A DNA stretch of 64,000 bases, from contig QLII01000001.1 of assembly GCA_003259005.1 (NCBI GenBank), positions 992,001-1,056,000 on the forward strand. Reading direction: 5' to 3'. The notes under the pieces were generated by a model, which saw only the letters and a program-made list of their open reading frames with translations, had not been told where the DNA came from and did not search any database. Position 1 is the first letter of the stretch; each line of letters begins with the position of its first letter. Positions 47,190-57,122 of this stretch are shown here, in pieces. This DNA comes from Spirosoma telluris. Lineage in GTDB: Bacteria; Bacteroidota; Bacteroidia; Cytophagales; Spirosomataceae. Position numbers and translations under genes: made by a program.

Positions 47190-48514
47190 ATGAAAAGCCA
47201 AACCTCAGTTCCGACTACCAAAGTTGCCCGCGCCAGCCAGTTTGTGAAAGCCGGAGTCAAAGTGGGTGGGAACTACATTAAGCATTACAGCAAGAAACTG
47301 CTCGATCCCAGCTTGTCGAAGGATGAACTCCATAAAGACAATGCGGCCGATATTTACGATGCATTGAGTGAATTGAAAGGCTCAGCCCTGAAAATGGCTC
47401 AGATGCTGAGTATGGACCGGGGCTTACTGCCCGTGGCTTATTCCGATAAATTCACGATGGCGCAGTATTCTGCCCCTCCCTTGTCGGGTCCACTGGTCGT
47501 GAAAACGTTCAAGACGTATTTTGGCAAAACACCAGCTCAACTGTTCGATAAGTTCGATATACAGGCCGTTAATGCCGCTAGTATCGGGCAGGTTCATTTG
47601 GCCTGGAAAAATGGGAAGAAATTAGCCGTAAAGGTGCAATATCCCGGTGTAGCTGATGCGGTAAGTTCAGATTTGAAAATTGCCAAGCCGCTCGCCGTTC
47701 GACTACTAAATCTGAACGAACGCGATATTGATCGCTATATGGGCGAAGTAGAGTCGAAATTGCTGGAGGAAACGGACTATGACCTTGAACTCCGCCGATC
47801 CATCGACATCTCGCAGGCCTGTGCCCACATCCCCGATCTGGTCTTTCCGAAATACTACCCTGAACTGTCATCGAAGCGTATCCTGACGATGGACTGGCTC
47901 GATGGACTGCATTTGAAGGAGTTTCTGAAAACCAACCCTACCCAGGAAATTCGTAATCGGATTGGACAAGCACTATGGGATTTTTATGATTTCCAGATTC
48001 ATACGCTCCGGCAGGTGCACGCTGATCCGCATCCGGGTAACTTCCTGATGCGACCCGACGGCACAATGGGCGTTATCGACTTTGGTTGTGTGAAGGTGAT
48101 TCCAGACTTTTATTACGACAACTATTTCCGGCTCGTCAATCCAGACACGCTCGAAGATCCGGAATTGACGGAAGAGATTTTTGAAAATCTGGAGTTCTTG
48201 ACCCCGCCGATTCGCCAACAGAACGGGTATTTTTCTCGGATCTCTTCAAAGAAATGACGCTTATGCTGGCGGAACCCTTCGCGGTAGATTCGTTCGATTT
48301 TGGCGACGATTCGTACTTCACTAAAGTCTATGCCTTTGCCGAAGGATTGGCGAATGTGCAGGAATTGAAAAATTCTAAGGTAGCACGTGGCTCGCAGGAC
48401 GGCCTCTACGTGAACCGAACCTATTATGGTCTCTACGCCATGCTGAACGAACTCAAAGCTCGTGTCACGACCACCAAGCCTGAGTGGCTCCGCTCGAAAA
48501 AAGAGTTGGTTTAA
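47190..48514 (+). CDS. ABC1 kinase-like (AarF/UbiB family) protein, one frame break
   Basis: About 441 residues after restoring one base near 48204-48207 (FLTPADSPTERVFFSDLFKEM). Conserved UbiB features: KGSALKMAQMLSMD (KxGQ-like), AASIGQVHLAWKNGKKLAVKVQYPGV (alanine-rich loop and invariant Lys), LLEETDYDLELRR, HADPHPGNFLMRPDGTMGVIDFGCVKVI (HxDPHPGN and DFG). Atypical kinases of this family act on quinone or lipid metabolism at the membrane. It is paired with the upstream TetR gene. Confidence 0.9.
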
Positions 48515-48533
48515 TGGATTACAGTTGCAGAGC

Positions 48534-48566
48534 AGCTTCCCGAAAGTTCAAAACTTTCGGGAAGCT
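48534..48566. terminator. TCCCGAAAG hairpin between convergent genes (copy 3)
   Basis: AGCTTCCCGAAAGTT (48534-48548) pairs perfectly with AACTTTCGGGAAGCT (48552-48566), 3-base loop. The stem is identical to that at 33991-34023. Confidence 0.75.
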
Positions 48567-48579
48567 AGCAGGTAGCCAA

Positions 48580-49601
48580 TTATTTTTCTGCCGATTGATA
48601 AATACGCTCAACGATTTCCTGTAAGATAGCACCCTGCTCTGCCGTGCAGACGTTGGAGGGTTTTCCCTGACAGGCATCCAGAAAAGCGGCTGTATTTTTC
48701 AATTGTATATCAACGTCGTCCAGATAAGGGAACTGGATATCCGCCAGTTCACCGGCTACTTCGGTGTGTAGCGTAAAGGGAAACAATTTAATGCCCCTTT
48801 ACTGCCAAATACTTCCAGATTACGCTCTTTATCCGCCTGTTGATTTAAGGCAAAGGAAGCGGATAATACAATCGATGCTTTGTTAGGAAATGACAGGTAG
48901 GCCGTAGCCGCATCTTCGACTTCAAATGTCGATGGGTTCCAGGACCCCATTAAGCCTTTACCACCCGCCTTGCCAATAAAATCATAGGTATTACCAAGAA
49001 CCTGATCGGGCGTGGGGTAACCGAGGGCAAGTAGGGCCAGATCAAGGACGTGAACACCCAGATCTATAAGCGCACCGCCACCCTGCATGGCTTTATTGGT
49101 AAAATAACCCCAGCCCGGAATACCCCGTCGACGCAGAAAATGGGCTTTGATGTGGTATATTTCGCCCAATAGACCATCCGCTTTACAACGAGTCAACAAG
49201 GTCCATTCACCCGTTTGACGAAGCTGCAAATTATAGGCGAGTGTGAGCCCTTTTTTTGCCGCCAGATCGGCCATTTCCCGGGCGTTCTGAGCGTTTAAGG
49301 CGGGTGGTTTCTCACAGAAAACATGGCAATTATGCGAAAGTGCCTCCATCGTCTGTGGATAATGCAGGTTGTTGGGCGTGCAGATAACCACCACATCCGG
49401 AGCACATTGACTGTATAATTCAGCCGTATTGTCGAATGCATGAGCAATACCATGTTTATCGGCTAAGGCGCGGGCTTTGGAAAAGTCGCGGCTGCAAACG
49501 GCAACCAGCTCAACTTGCTCCGATAACTGGTTGAGCGCTGGAATATGATTATTATCGGCAATATTGCCACCGCCAATGATAGCTGCTTTAAGTAGGGACA
49601 T
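48580..49601 (-). CDS. Gfo/Idh/MocA-family oxidoreductase, one frame break
   Basis: About 340 residues after restoring one base near 48793 (GSKGALKLFPFTLHT). NAD(P)-binding start LLKAAIIGGGNIADNNHIPAL, then VVICTPNNLHYPQTMEAL, CHVFCEKPPALN (the family EKP motif), GGGALIDLGVHVLDLALLALGYP and a C-terminal ELADIQFPYLDDVDIQLKNTAAFLDACQGK. It probably oxidises or reduces a sugar or cyclitol. It is divergent from the glycerate kinase gene (73-base gap). Confidence 0.9.
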
Positions 49602-49674
49602 AATTCTTGAATAGGCAGAAAGTCGAATTGTTGGCCAACTTACTCACTTAGCAAAGGATACACAATTATTGACA

Positions 49675-50796
49675 ATGAAGATTTTATTGGCACCCGATAA
49701 GTTTAAAGGTTCATTGACCGCTTCTGAAGTTTGTGCCGCTATGACTGAGGGTATTTTACTGGCTAATCCATCGGCTGAGGTTGTATCTGTTCCAATGGCT
49801 GATGGGGGTGAAGGTACCGCTGAGGTAATGACCCAAGTTACTCAGGGTGCCTGGCATACAATTACGGTTCAGAATCCACTGGGGCACCCGGTCGAAGCGG
49901 GATACGGTATTTCGGGCGATGGAAAAACGGCTTTTATCGAGATGGCCCAGGCCTCGGGTTTGCGATTGCTCAACGCGTCGAATTATGATCCCTATCATGC
50001 CAACACCTACGGAACAGGCGAGTTAATTGCGCACGCCATACAACAGGGAATTGAGCATATCGTGTTGGGTATTGGTGGTAGTGCAACCAATGATGCCGGT
50101 ACAGGAATGGCGGCTGCACTGGGCTGGCGATTCCTGGATAAATTGGGTCAGGAATTATGGCCCTGCGGTGGAAATCTTGGGCAAATTCAAGCAATTATTG
50201 CTCCGGCAAAGAGCTGGAACGGAACCGTCGAAGTAGCCTGCGATGTCACAAACCCATTAGTTGGGCAACAGGGAGCCACCTATATTTATGGCCCACAAAA
50301 AGGGGCAAACCCGGCCGACCTACCCATTTTGGATGCGGGTATGAAACACTGGGCCGAGGTTGTCATGGGCCAGTTCAACGTGAATTTATCCGATATGCCT
50401 GGTGCAGGTGCTGCTGGTGGATTAGGAGGTGGTGCGGTCTTATTTCTGAATGGTCAACTAACAGAAGGGGTCAACCTGCTCATGAAACATACGCAATTAG
50501 CTGAGAAGATGGCGGGAGCTGATCTCGTGTTTACTGGCGAGGGACGCATTGATAATCAGACCCTACAAGGTAAACTGATTGCGGGCATTACGCGGTTGGC
50601 ACAGGCACAGCACATCCCGGTTGTGGCCCTTTGTGGTTCGCTACAACTTGCCCCTGATGAACTGGTTAACCTGGGATTGGCCAGTGCCTTCTCCATTATG
50701 CCCGGCCCGTCAAGTTTAGAGGATGCACTGGCTAATGCCAGTGTCTATTTGAAACGTGCCGCGTTCCAGGTCATGCGATTACTGGTTAAGTCTTGA
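49675..50796 (+). CDS. Glycerate kinase (GarK/GlxK type)
   Basis: 373 residues from ATG 49675 (MKILLAPDKFKGSLTASEV, the family start). Also VVSVPMADGGEGTAEVM, VLGIGGSATNDAGTGMAAALGWRFLD, VACDVTNPLVGQQGATYIYGPQKGA and MPGAGAAGGLGGGAVLFLNGQLTEG, FTGEGRIDNQTLQGKL. It phosphorylates D-glycerate with ATP, feeding it into lower glycolysis. Cytoplasmic. Confidence 0.95.
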   Translation: MKILLAPDKFKGSLTASEVCAAMTEGILLANPSAEVVSVPMADGGEGTAEVMTQVTQGAWHTITVQNPLGHPVEAGYGISGDGKTAFIEMAQASGLRLLNASNYDPYHANTYGTGELIAHAIQQGIEHIVLGIGGSATNDAGTGMAAALGWRFLDKLGQELWPCGGNLGQIQAIIAPAKSWNGTVEVACDVTNPLVGQQGATYIYGPQKGANPADLPILDAGMKHWAEVVMGQFNVNLSDMPGAGAAGGLGGGAVLFLNGQLTEGVNLLMKHTQLAEKMAGADLVFTGEGRIDNQTLQGKLIAGITRLAQAQHIPVVALCGSLQLAPDELVNLGLASAFSIMPGPSSLEDALANASVYLKRAAFQVMRLLVKS

Positions 50797-50870
50797 GTCA
50801 ACCGGACGAAACTTAACATCTTAGCCAATGGCTATAGTTTGGTTGAGGATTTTCTGCGAGTGTCCCCCAT

Positions 50871-50904
50871 AAAAAAAGACCCCTCGAGAAGAAGGGTCTT
50901 TTTT
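50871..50904. terminator. Bidirectional terminator
   Basis: AAAAAAAGACCC (50872-50883) pairs with GGGTCTTTTTT (50894-50904) with an inner partial stem, and has A and T runs on both sides. It lies between the convergent glycerate kinase and SPOR genes. Confidence 0.85.
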
Positions 50905-50922
50905 ATGGCGTAAATGGTATAC

Positions 50923-52065
50923 TTAATTCTTTAAAATCCAGGGTTCTACGCTAGCCAGCTCACCGATCGCGGCCATTTTGGCAACTGCTTCGTCGCGAAC
51001 TGCTGAGCCCGCTGCGGCAACTTTATACATTTCTTTCTCACCGGGAGCAGGCATGATGACAAATGCATCGGCATAACCCGCTTTCCGTAATTGGCGTCTT
51101 AGTTTTAATGCATTACGCTTACTTAAAAATACGCCGGCAATGACTGTAAAATGTGGACCAGTACGAATGGGTTTTAACGTTGGCGCAACGACTGGTTTCA
51201 GGGCCGGGGCAGTTTCAAGTTTCACTTTAACTTCAGAAGGGGCAGGCTCAGACTTTGCAGCCGCTTCAGAGGTTGGAGCAACGGGTATAGGCTCAACAGG
51301 TAATGCTGTTGCAGGCTTAACATTTTCAACCGGAGTAATGCTCGTTTTTTGATCAGCTACTATCTTTTGTGACTCTTTCTCATCTATTGACCGCTCAAAG
51401 AAAGAAGTTGATGCTCGAAACAGACTGGCTGGGTCGAGACTACTTTGAAAAGGCTGTCCTGGCTGGATAACCGAGAAATAGCTGATAGCACCGATTGAAC
51501 TGACCAGCAAGGCAATGGCAGCTACCCGCCAGTATGGACGGGCTGGACGGTAAGGAGTCAGCATGACGTCATCCTCCCGAACCAGTACAGGGCCAAGTGC
51601 TGTAACCGGAACCGCTTCGAGTGCAGGTTCAAGTTGAGTCTGACGATTGGTAGACTGCACCGACAACGTACTCATACCATAAGCTTCACCAAAAAAGTTG
51701 TGGCGTACGCTTGGTGAAAACTGTAAACGATTTTCCTCATTGTAGGTAAACGTTCCAATGCCTTCAAGCTCAAATCGGCCTGTAGTGTCCACCTGTTGTC
51801 GTAGCTCAGCAACAAATAAACTAACGTGCCGCTGCGCCCCCTCGCGGGTTACTGGCTCATGAAGCATGATGTAATTAGCCAGAATACCATCGTCAAAGCG
51901 AAGCGCTTCATTGAAGGCAACGCGCTTGCGGGGGGGCAGGTACAGACCAGAGGTTTCCGTAAAACTTGCCGATTGGTAATGAGTCAGGAAGGCCCCTAAC
52001 TCAGGGACAACCACACAATCGTACTGATACAGCAGCTTTTTTAGATAGTCATTAACGGAAGCCAT
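50923..52065 (-). CDS. CCDC81-type HU domain plus SPOR-domain cell-envelope protein
   Basis: 380 residues from MASVNDYLKKLLYQYDCVVVPELGAFLTHY, the HU-CCDC81 start seen in Bacteroidota; PPRKRVAFNEALRFDDGILANYI and RFELEGIGTFTYNEENRLQFSP follow (to about 125). A membrane helix is near 175-195 (VAAIALLVSSIGAISYFSVI). A Pro/Ala/Val-rich linker leads to a C-terminal SPOR domain (HFTVIAGVFLSKRNALKLRRQLRKAGY...YKVAAAG) that binds denuded peptidoglycan at division sites. The barrel and TPR genes upstream are on the same strand. Confidence 0.9.
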   Translation of the reverse strand: MASVNDYLKKLLYQYDCVVVPELGAFLTHYQSASFTETSGLYLPPRKRVAFNEALRFDDGILANYIMLHEPVTREGAQRHVSLFVAELRQQVDTTGRFELEGIGTFTYNEENRLQFSPSVRHNFFGEAYGMSTLSVQSTNRQTQLEPALEAVPVTALGPVLVREDDVMLTPYRPARPYWRVAAIALLVSSIGAISYFSVIQPGQPFQSSLDPASLFRASTSFFERSIDEKESQKIVADQKTSITPVENVKPATALPVEPIPVAPTSEAAAKSEPAPSEVKVKLETAPALKPVVAPTLKPIRTGPHFTVIAGVFLSKRNALKLRRQLRKAGYADAFVIMPAPGEKEMYKVAAAGSAVRDEAVAKMAAIGELASVEPWILKN

Positions 52066-52085
52066 AGGGTGCATCGGTGGAGCGA

Positions 52086-53761
52086 TTAGAACGAATAACT
52101 GATTCCTCCGAGAAAGTTAAGCCCTTGTGTTTGATAATACAAATAACGCTGGTAATTCTGGCTAAAGATATTATTTAACGAAACGAAGGCAGCCACCTGT
52201 TTACCTAGGAAATAGTCAATTTTTAAGTTAGCATCATAAATGGGTTTGAGCGTGTAGGTGATCCCAGAGGTGAAGTTTTTGTTTTGAATACCCTCATAAA
52301 AGTACAAATCGGCTGTAATGAATAATTTCTTATCCAATATATAGGAGTTGCTCCAGGTGGCTGTTGTACGGGGACGTCCCCAGGCAGCTTCGAGCCGGTC
52401 GAGGCCGTAATTAATGAAGTCAGCCTTTAGTGTCGAACGGAACTTGTCTTTCTGGGTATAGGCGAGCTGGCCTGATATCGTCAGCAGGTTTGAAATGCCC
52501 CATCGTAGAGTACAAAGAATTTCGTTGTATCCGGAATGCTGTTATTAAAGGTCGAAAAGTTCCGGTATCGGGCATAAGACACCTTGCCTTCATACGAAAA
52601 ACCTCCTCCCAGTTTTCCTTTTGTTCCCCCGTAGATATCGAGTGATTTAACTGTATTCGCCAACAGGACTTGCGGGGCTAGCCATTTATTCTCACCCAGT
52701 AACGAGCGGAGCGTATTTCGGTTAATATCGCCATCAACACCCGCAAAAATGTGAATATTGCCAACCGGAACAACATCAATGTCAATGACTGGGAATGCCC
52801 GTGTTTCATTGATACCCTGACGCTGGTCGGTTTGGTTTACCGCGTTGATACCCGCTGTTATGGTAAAGCGTGAAGACGCATATTTAAAGGTGGGTTTTAC
52901 CCGATACAGGTTCCGGTTATCGACAATAGAACCGTCTGTTCGTTGGGTCACGTAGGCATCGGCGGCTACGAGTGCGTATACATTGTCGTTGATACCCAGA
53001 GAGGCATTGAAATTCGTGCCCCAGTCCGTTTCAGACGCATTGAATCGGTCACTTAAGGTGGTAATACCCGTGCGTAGCGAGTAGTCAATGGCATTGTCTG
53101 AATTCGTGTTTTCAATACCTAATTTGAAATTGAGGGTATTGAGCCGCTGTTTGATCAGGTCTGGGTTGAAGGTGGACAATGCAGCATATTCGCGGCTGTA
53201 TCCGTAAAAATTATAGGTGTTCCGGTCAAAACCAAGATCGGCCTGGAGTTTAAATGCATCGGTCAGGTACTTTCCCGTTACCCGCACCCGTGTATCGCTT
53301 TGCGCTGAATTCTTGCCGTCGACAGGCCCAAGCCCCGACGATAAATGCCGAATGGACCCTTCCAGGGCAAGATTCGATAACGCGTTGACACCCACAAAGC
53401 CTTCGCCCAAAAAGGAGCTATAATTCCCCGCACCCAGCTTAACGTAATTACTATAGGCAGGGGTATCATCGGCTTGCCCGACGGTTGGAGCCAGCACATT
53501 GGGCGTAATTTTCGGATCGCCAATGATCAGTTTTCGATCTTCGAATTCATAGGTCAGTTTCCGTTGCTCAGCTGATGGCTTCACGGATGGAATCTTGTTG
53601 AAAATACGGTTTGCGGGAGGTAATTCAATCTTCCGGCTTTTCTCGACCGTAATTTCCTGATTATCTACTTCGCCTTCTTTCACGGGTCGTGTCGGCTTGG
53701 GTTGTTGCGCATAAAGCGTTGCCGACAGAGAAAGGAGGGTAAGAGTGAGACGGTAGTGCAT
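52086..53761 (-). CDS. Outer-membrane beta-barrel protein (TonB-receptor-like), one frame break
   Basis: About 559 residues after restoring one base near 52495 (LYDGGISNLLTISGQLAYTQ). Start chosen at MHYRLTLTLLSLSATLYAQQP (53759-53761), a signal peptide; the upstream extension is repeat DNA. A charged linker (EVDNQEITVEKSRKIELPPANRIFNKIPSVKPS) is followed by repeated amphipathic strands (VKLGAGNYSSFLGEGFVG, GFDRNTYNFYGYSREYA), ending LNNIFSQNYQRYLYYQTQGLNFLGGISYSF with terminal aromatic. No plug domain is seen, so it is a barrel without a TonB box. It forms a likely operon with the TPR gene upstream. Confidence 0.83.
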
Positions 53762-53870
53762 AATGAATAATGTAGAATGAATAATGTAACATGAATTTGT
53801 GGAGTAGTGGTTGACCCATTTTCCCGCCCAGGCGGCCCCATTGTTCATTTTACATTATTCATTAATTTTT
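53762..53870. repeat. Inverted repeat of AATGAATAATGTA units
   Basis: TGAATAATGTA (53764-53774, and again at 53778-53787) faces TACATTATTCA (53851-53861), enclosing a GC-rich centre. Related to 27637-27735. Confidence 0.65.
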
Positions 53871-56800
53871 AGACTCCAGCGTAGCTAGTTTCTGTTTAGC
53901 TTCGGCAACGATGGTTTCGTCAGATGAGTTTTCAATGATTGAGTTCAGAACGGCTTTGGCCTGGGCGGGTTCGTCCAGGGCAACGTTGTTGTCGGATACC
54001 AGGATGAACGCCTTGCCTTTCCAGTATTCAAAATCGCTGAACTGCTCGTTGAATTTTAACAGCGAAGCCACCGACTCTTTGTGTTTTTTCTGCTTGTACA
54101 GAATTTCGCCGAGGTGATACTGTGCTTCGGCTCCGTTCACGTCTTTGGCAAGGGCGATGGTTTTCTCGAAATCAGCCTGTGCCGTTTTGTAATCATTCTT
54201 CCCAAGAGCTACTTTGCCGAGCATCAATTGGGCCCGGTTCTGTGCACTCGATACCACATTGCCAGCGGCTATAATCTCACGGGCAAGAGCAGCCGCGGAA
54301 TCTGGTTTTGGATACGCAAAGTAGGTATCCATCAGCCCCAGTTGAGCCGCTACCTGTTCTGCTTTTCCGTTGGCTCTACTCAGGATAATCTGGTAATTCC
54401 GAATGGCGCGGGGGTAGTTTTTTTGTTTAGCCTCTAACTCAGCCGCCCGCGTAGCGGCCCGGATCAGATAATCCGATTTGTTATCGGCAACAACTAAGTT
54501 ATAATACCGAAGGGCACTGGCCGGGTCGTTGGTTTGCCGGTAGGACTCTGCCAGATAATACCGGGCTTCGTTTGTACTCGGACTATTGGGGTATTCCTGC
54601 ATGAACGACAGCAGTGACTGGATGGCCTGTGGGTATTTCTCGTTCGCGTAAATATTTTTGGCATTCTCGAACTGAACCCGCTCCACATCGGTGCTGCCTG
54701 GATTACTTTTCTTATACTGACCCAGTACCTGCGAAAACTCTTCAGGTCGACCGGCATCATTCAGGGTATTCTGAATCCCAAGCAACGCACTTTGCGCCTG
54801 TTCTGAATCGCCGTAGTTATCGAGAATGCGTTTATAATCGGCTACCGCAGGATCGTATTGCTGAACGTTTCCGTAGGCGATAGCCCGTTTCAGGAGAGCC
54901 GCCGGTACGAGTGCACTAGTGGGTTTGTCCTGAATCAACTTTGTATATCCCTGAATAGCAGACTGGTACGCCCCTTTTTCGAAATCGACGTTCGCCTTTT
55001 GAAGAAGAGCCTCGTCAACAAAGCGGGAATTTGGAAACTGACGTTGCACCTGATCGAACTGGGCTTTTGCTTCGGAGTCACGACCAACGTAACTTAAGAT
55101 CATGGCTTTCTGGTAGGCGGCATAATCTTTATCGGCTGCATTCTGAGCAATGGCCTGATCGTAATAACGCATTGCATTTTCGTATTGCTTTGACGAAAAA
55201 TAAGTGTCAGCTAACCGAATAGTTGCGTCCTGGAGTTGTGTTTTATCGTCAGAACTTCCACCACGAGTCACAAAATCGCGGAAGTACGGGAGGGCGCGGG
55301 CGTAGTCTTTTTTATTATAATAGGCGTAACCAAGTGCATACAGGCTCTTGGTCGCGTACTCACCTGAACCCGCTTTTGAGATGCTGGCATAAAGGGGAAT
55401 CGCTGTATCATATTGCTTGCCTGCCGAATACGATTCGGCTTTCCAGAACTGAGCGGCTTGTTGCAGGTTGTTATCGACCGGAAACTTCAATGATTTATCC
55501 AGGTTGGCTACGGCCTGTGGATACCGTTCCGCGTTGAAATCGTTGACACCCTGGTTGTAGGTCAGTCGTTGATAAGTCGCGTTTATTTTGGGTGTCCGGC
55601 GTTTCAACCCTTCTATGTACGAAATTGCCGCCGGGTAGTTGTTAGAGGCATAATACGCTTCCCCGACCAATTCGTTGGCTTCATTCTCAAATTTACTGTC
55701 GGGATATTGCTTCAGAAAAGCGGTGAGTTCTTTCACCGCATCGGCCCCGTTGTTCTGATCTAGCTGCAATTTCGCATGGGTAAACTTGGCTTCTTCCTGA
55801 ATTTCCCGATTGAACGACAGCCGCCCGGCCTGATCGAATGACGTTAATGCATAGGTAGGGTTCTGTGTTTGCAGGTAGCTAACCCCCAATGTATAAGCTG
55901 CGTATTGGGCTGTGGTGTCTTTTCCACCCGCTAAGGGTTTAAGCTGGGTGATGGCGTCGTTGTACGCGCCTGTACGGAACAGGGACTGGCCATAGCGGAA
56001 CTTAACAGCCCCCGGCGCTTTAGCCCCTGCCGTATTGATATACTGCTTATAATAGGGGATGGCTCTGGCAAACTGGTTTTGCTGATAAAAAACTTCGGCT
56101 GTAAACAAGGCAACCTCGCTCAGACTTCCGCCACTATTCCGTTTGAGCAGGGGTTCCGTATAGGCCAGTAAATCATCGAACCGGCGCTGTTTGTAAAGGG
56201 CCTGAGCAATCCAGTTGGGTACCTGACTCTGATACGTCGGGTTGGATTCAATTCGTTTGAAGTCGGTAACGGCTTCGTTGTAGTTGCGGTTCCGGAAATT
56301 GATCACCCCGGCATAATAGGAAGCCGCTGGTGCATCGGGCGAGTTCGGGTCCAGTTTGACTTCATTCAGGAGTGGCAACGCACGCTGCAAATCCTGCGTA
56401 TTGAAATAAGAGAGAGCCAGTTGATATTTGTAGCCAATCTGCTGGGCACTGCTACCACCCTGTGCTACTGCCTTTTCCAGAAAGCTGATGGCTTTGGTAT
56501 AATCCTGACGGTTGTAATAATACGTTCCTAGGTCGCCATACAGTTGACCAGCTTTAGGATGCTGACTGTGGTTTTTAACGAAGCGATCCACGAGCAATTC
56601 GGCACCCGGCTCGTCGATGTAGAGGCTCGTCAGGGCAATGTAGTACTCTGCTTCAACCGCATTTTGGTCGCCGGTATTGAGTAGCGTTTGGGAGCCATCG
56701 CCCCGTCGGGGTTCGAGGTATTGCCGAAATTCATAGCGGGAAGCGGCATAGTTGGCTTTCTCGAAGAGTTCAAGCCCATTTCGATAATGATAATCGGGTT

Positions 56801-56933
56801 CGGCATTGCTCTGTGTTCGCTGAGCGAATACCCACTGTGATGTAAATAACCCAATAGTCAGAAAGAACAGCAACCGAAACGAAGTCCTGAGCTGCGACTG
56901 GTGTTGATCTAATTGGGTGGTTGAGTAGGGCAT
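53862..56933 (-). CDS. Large secreted TPR protein
   Basis: 1,023 residues with a signal sequence (LRTSFRLLFFLTIGLFTSQWVFAQ). The rest is about twenty TPR or Sel1-like helical pairs, for example YHYRNGLELFEKANYAASRYEFRQYL, GDLGTYYYNRQDYTKAISFLEKAV, VDEALLQKANVDFEKGAYQSAIQGYTKLI and EARYYLAESYRQTNDPASALRYY, with the spacing and A/Y/G positions of YbgF/BamD-type repeats. Such proteins scaffold envelope complexes. It is the first gene of a likely operon with the barrel and SPOR proteins (same strand, short gaps). It is intact over its whole length. Confidence 0.88.
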   Translation of the reverse strand: MPYSTTQLDQHQSQLRTSFRLLFFLTIGLFTSQWVFAQRTQSNAEPDYHYRNGLELFEKANYAASRYEFRQYLEPRRGDGSQTLLNTGDQNAVEAEYYIALTSLYIDEPGAELLVDRFVKNHSQHPKAGQLYGDLGTYYYNRQDYTKAISFLEKAVAQGGSSAQQIGYKYQLALSYFNTQDLQRALPLLNEVKLDPNSPDAPAASYYAGVINFRNRNYNEAVTDFKRIESNPTYQSQVPNWIAQALYKQRRFDDLLAYTEPLLKRNSGGSLSEVALFTAEVFYQQNQFARAIPYYKQYINTAGAKAPGAVKFRYGQSLFRTGAYNDAITQLKPLAGGKDTTAQYAAYTLGVSYLQTQNPTYALTSFDQAGRLSFNREIQEEAKFTHAKLQLDQNNGADAVKELTAFLKQYPDSKFENEANELVGEAYYASNNYPAAISYIEGLKRRTPKINATYQRLTYNQGVNDFNAERYPQAVANLDKSLKFPVDNNLQQAAQFWKAESYSAGKQYDTAIPLYASISKAGSGEYATKSLYALGYAYYNKKDYARALPYFRDFVTRGGSSDDKTQLQDATIRLADTYFSSKQYENAMRYYDQAIAQNAADKDYAAYQKAMILSYVGRDSEAKAQFDQVQRQFPNSRFVDEALLQKANVDFEKGAYQSAIQGYTKLIQDKPTSALVPAALLKRAIAYGNVQQYDPAVADYKRILDNYGDSEQAQSALLGIQNTLNDAGRPEEFSQVLGQYKKSNPGSTDVERVQFENAKNIYANEKYPQAIQSLLSFMQEYPNSPSTNEARYYLAESYRQTNDPASALRYYNLVVADNKSDYLIRAATRAAELEAKQKNYPRAIRNYQIILSRANGKAEQVAAQLGLMDTYFAYPKPDSAAALAREIIAAGNVVSSAQNRAQLMLGKVALGKNDYKTAQADFEKTIALAKDVNGAEAQYHLGEILYKQKKHKESVASLLKFNEQFSDFEYWKGKAFILVSDNNVALDEPAQAKAVLNSIIENSSDETIVAEAKQKLATLESKN

Positions 56934-56961
56934 AAATGAAATTCAAGTTTTAAGTTTATTA

Positions 56962-57015
56962 TTTCAGGTTTACGGCTTACAAAAACTGCTTCGGAAGCCG
57001 CGTAGAAACCTGAAA
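56962..57015. repeat. Inverted repeat upstream of the TPR gene
   Basis: TTTCAGGTTT (56962-56971) is inverted at 57006-57015, with an inner CGGCTT/AAGCCG stem (56973-56978 and 56995-57000). It lies between divergent genes. Confidence 0.55.
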
Positions 57016-57122
57016 CTTTGAACCTGGAACTACCATATGAGAAGATTGCGTCGTAGTTTCGCTGGAAATTGACAAATATCGAGTCAATTCTGGACAAAAA
57101 ACGAAGGTATTCCTGTTTCCGT

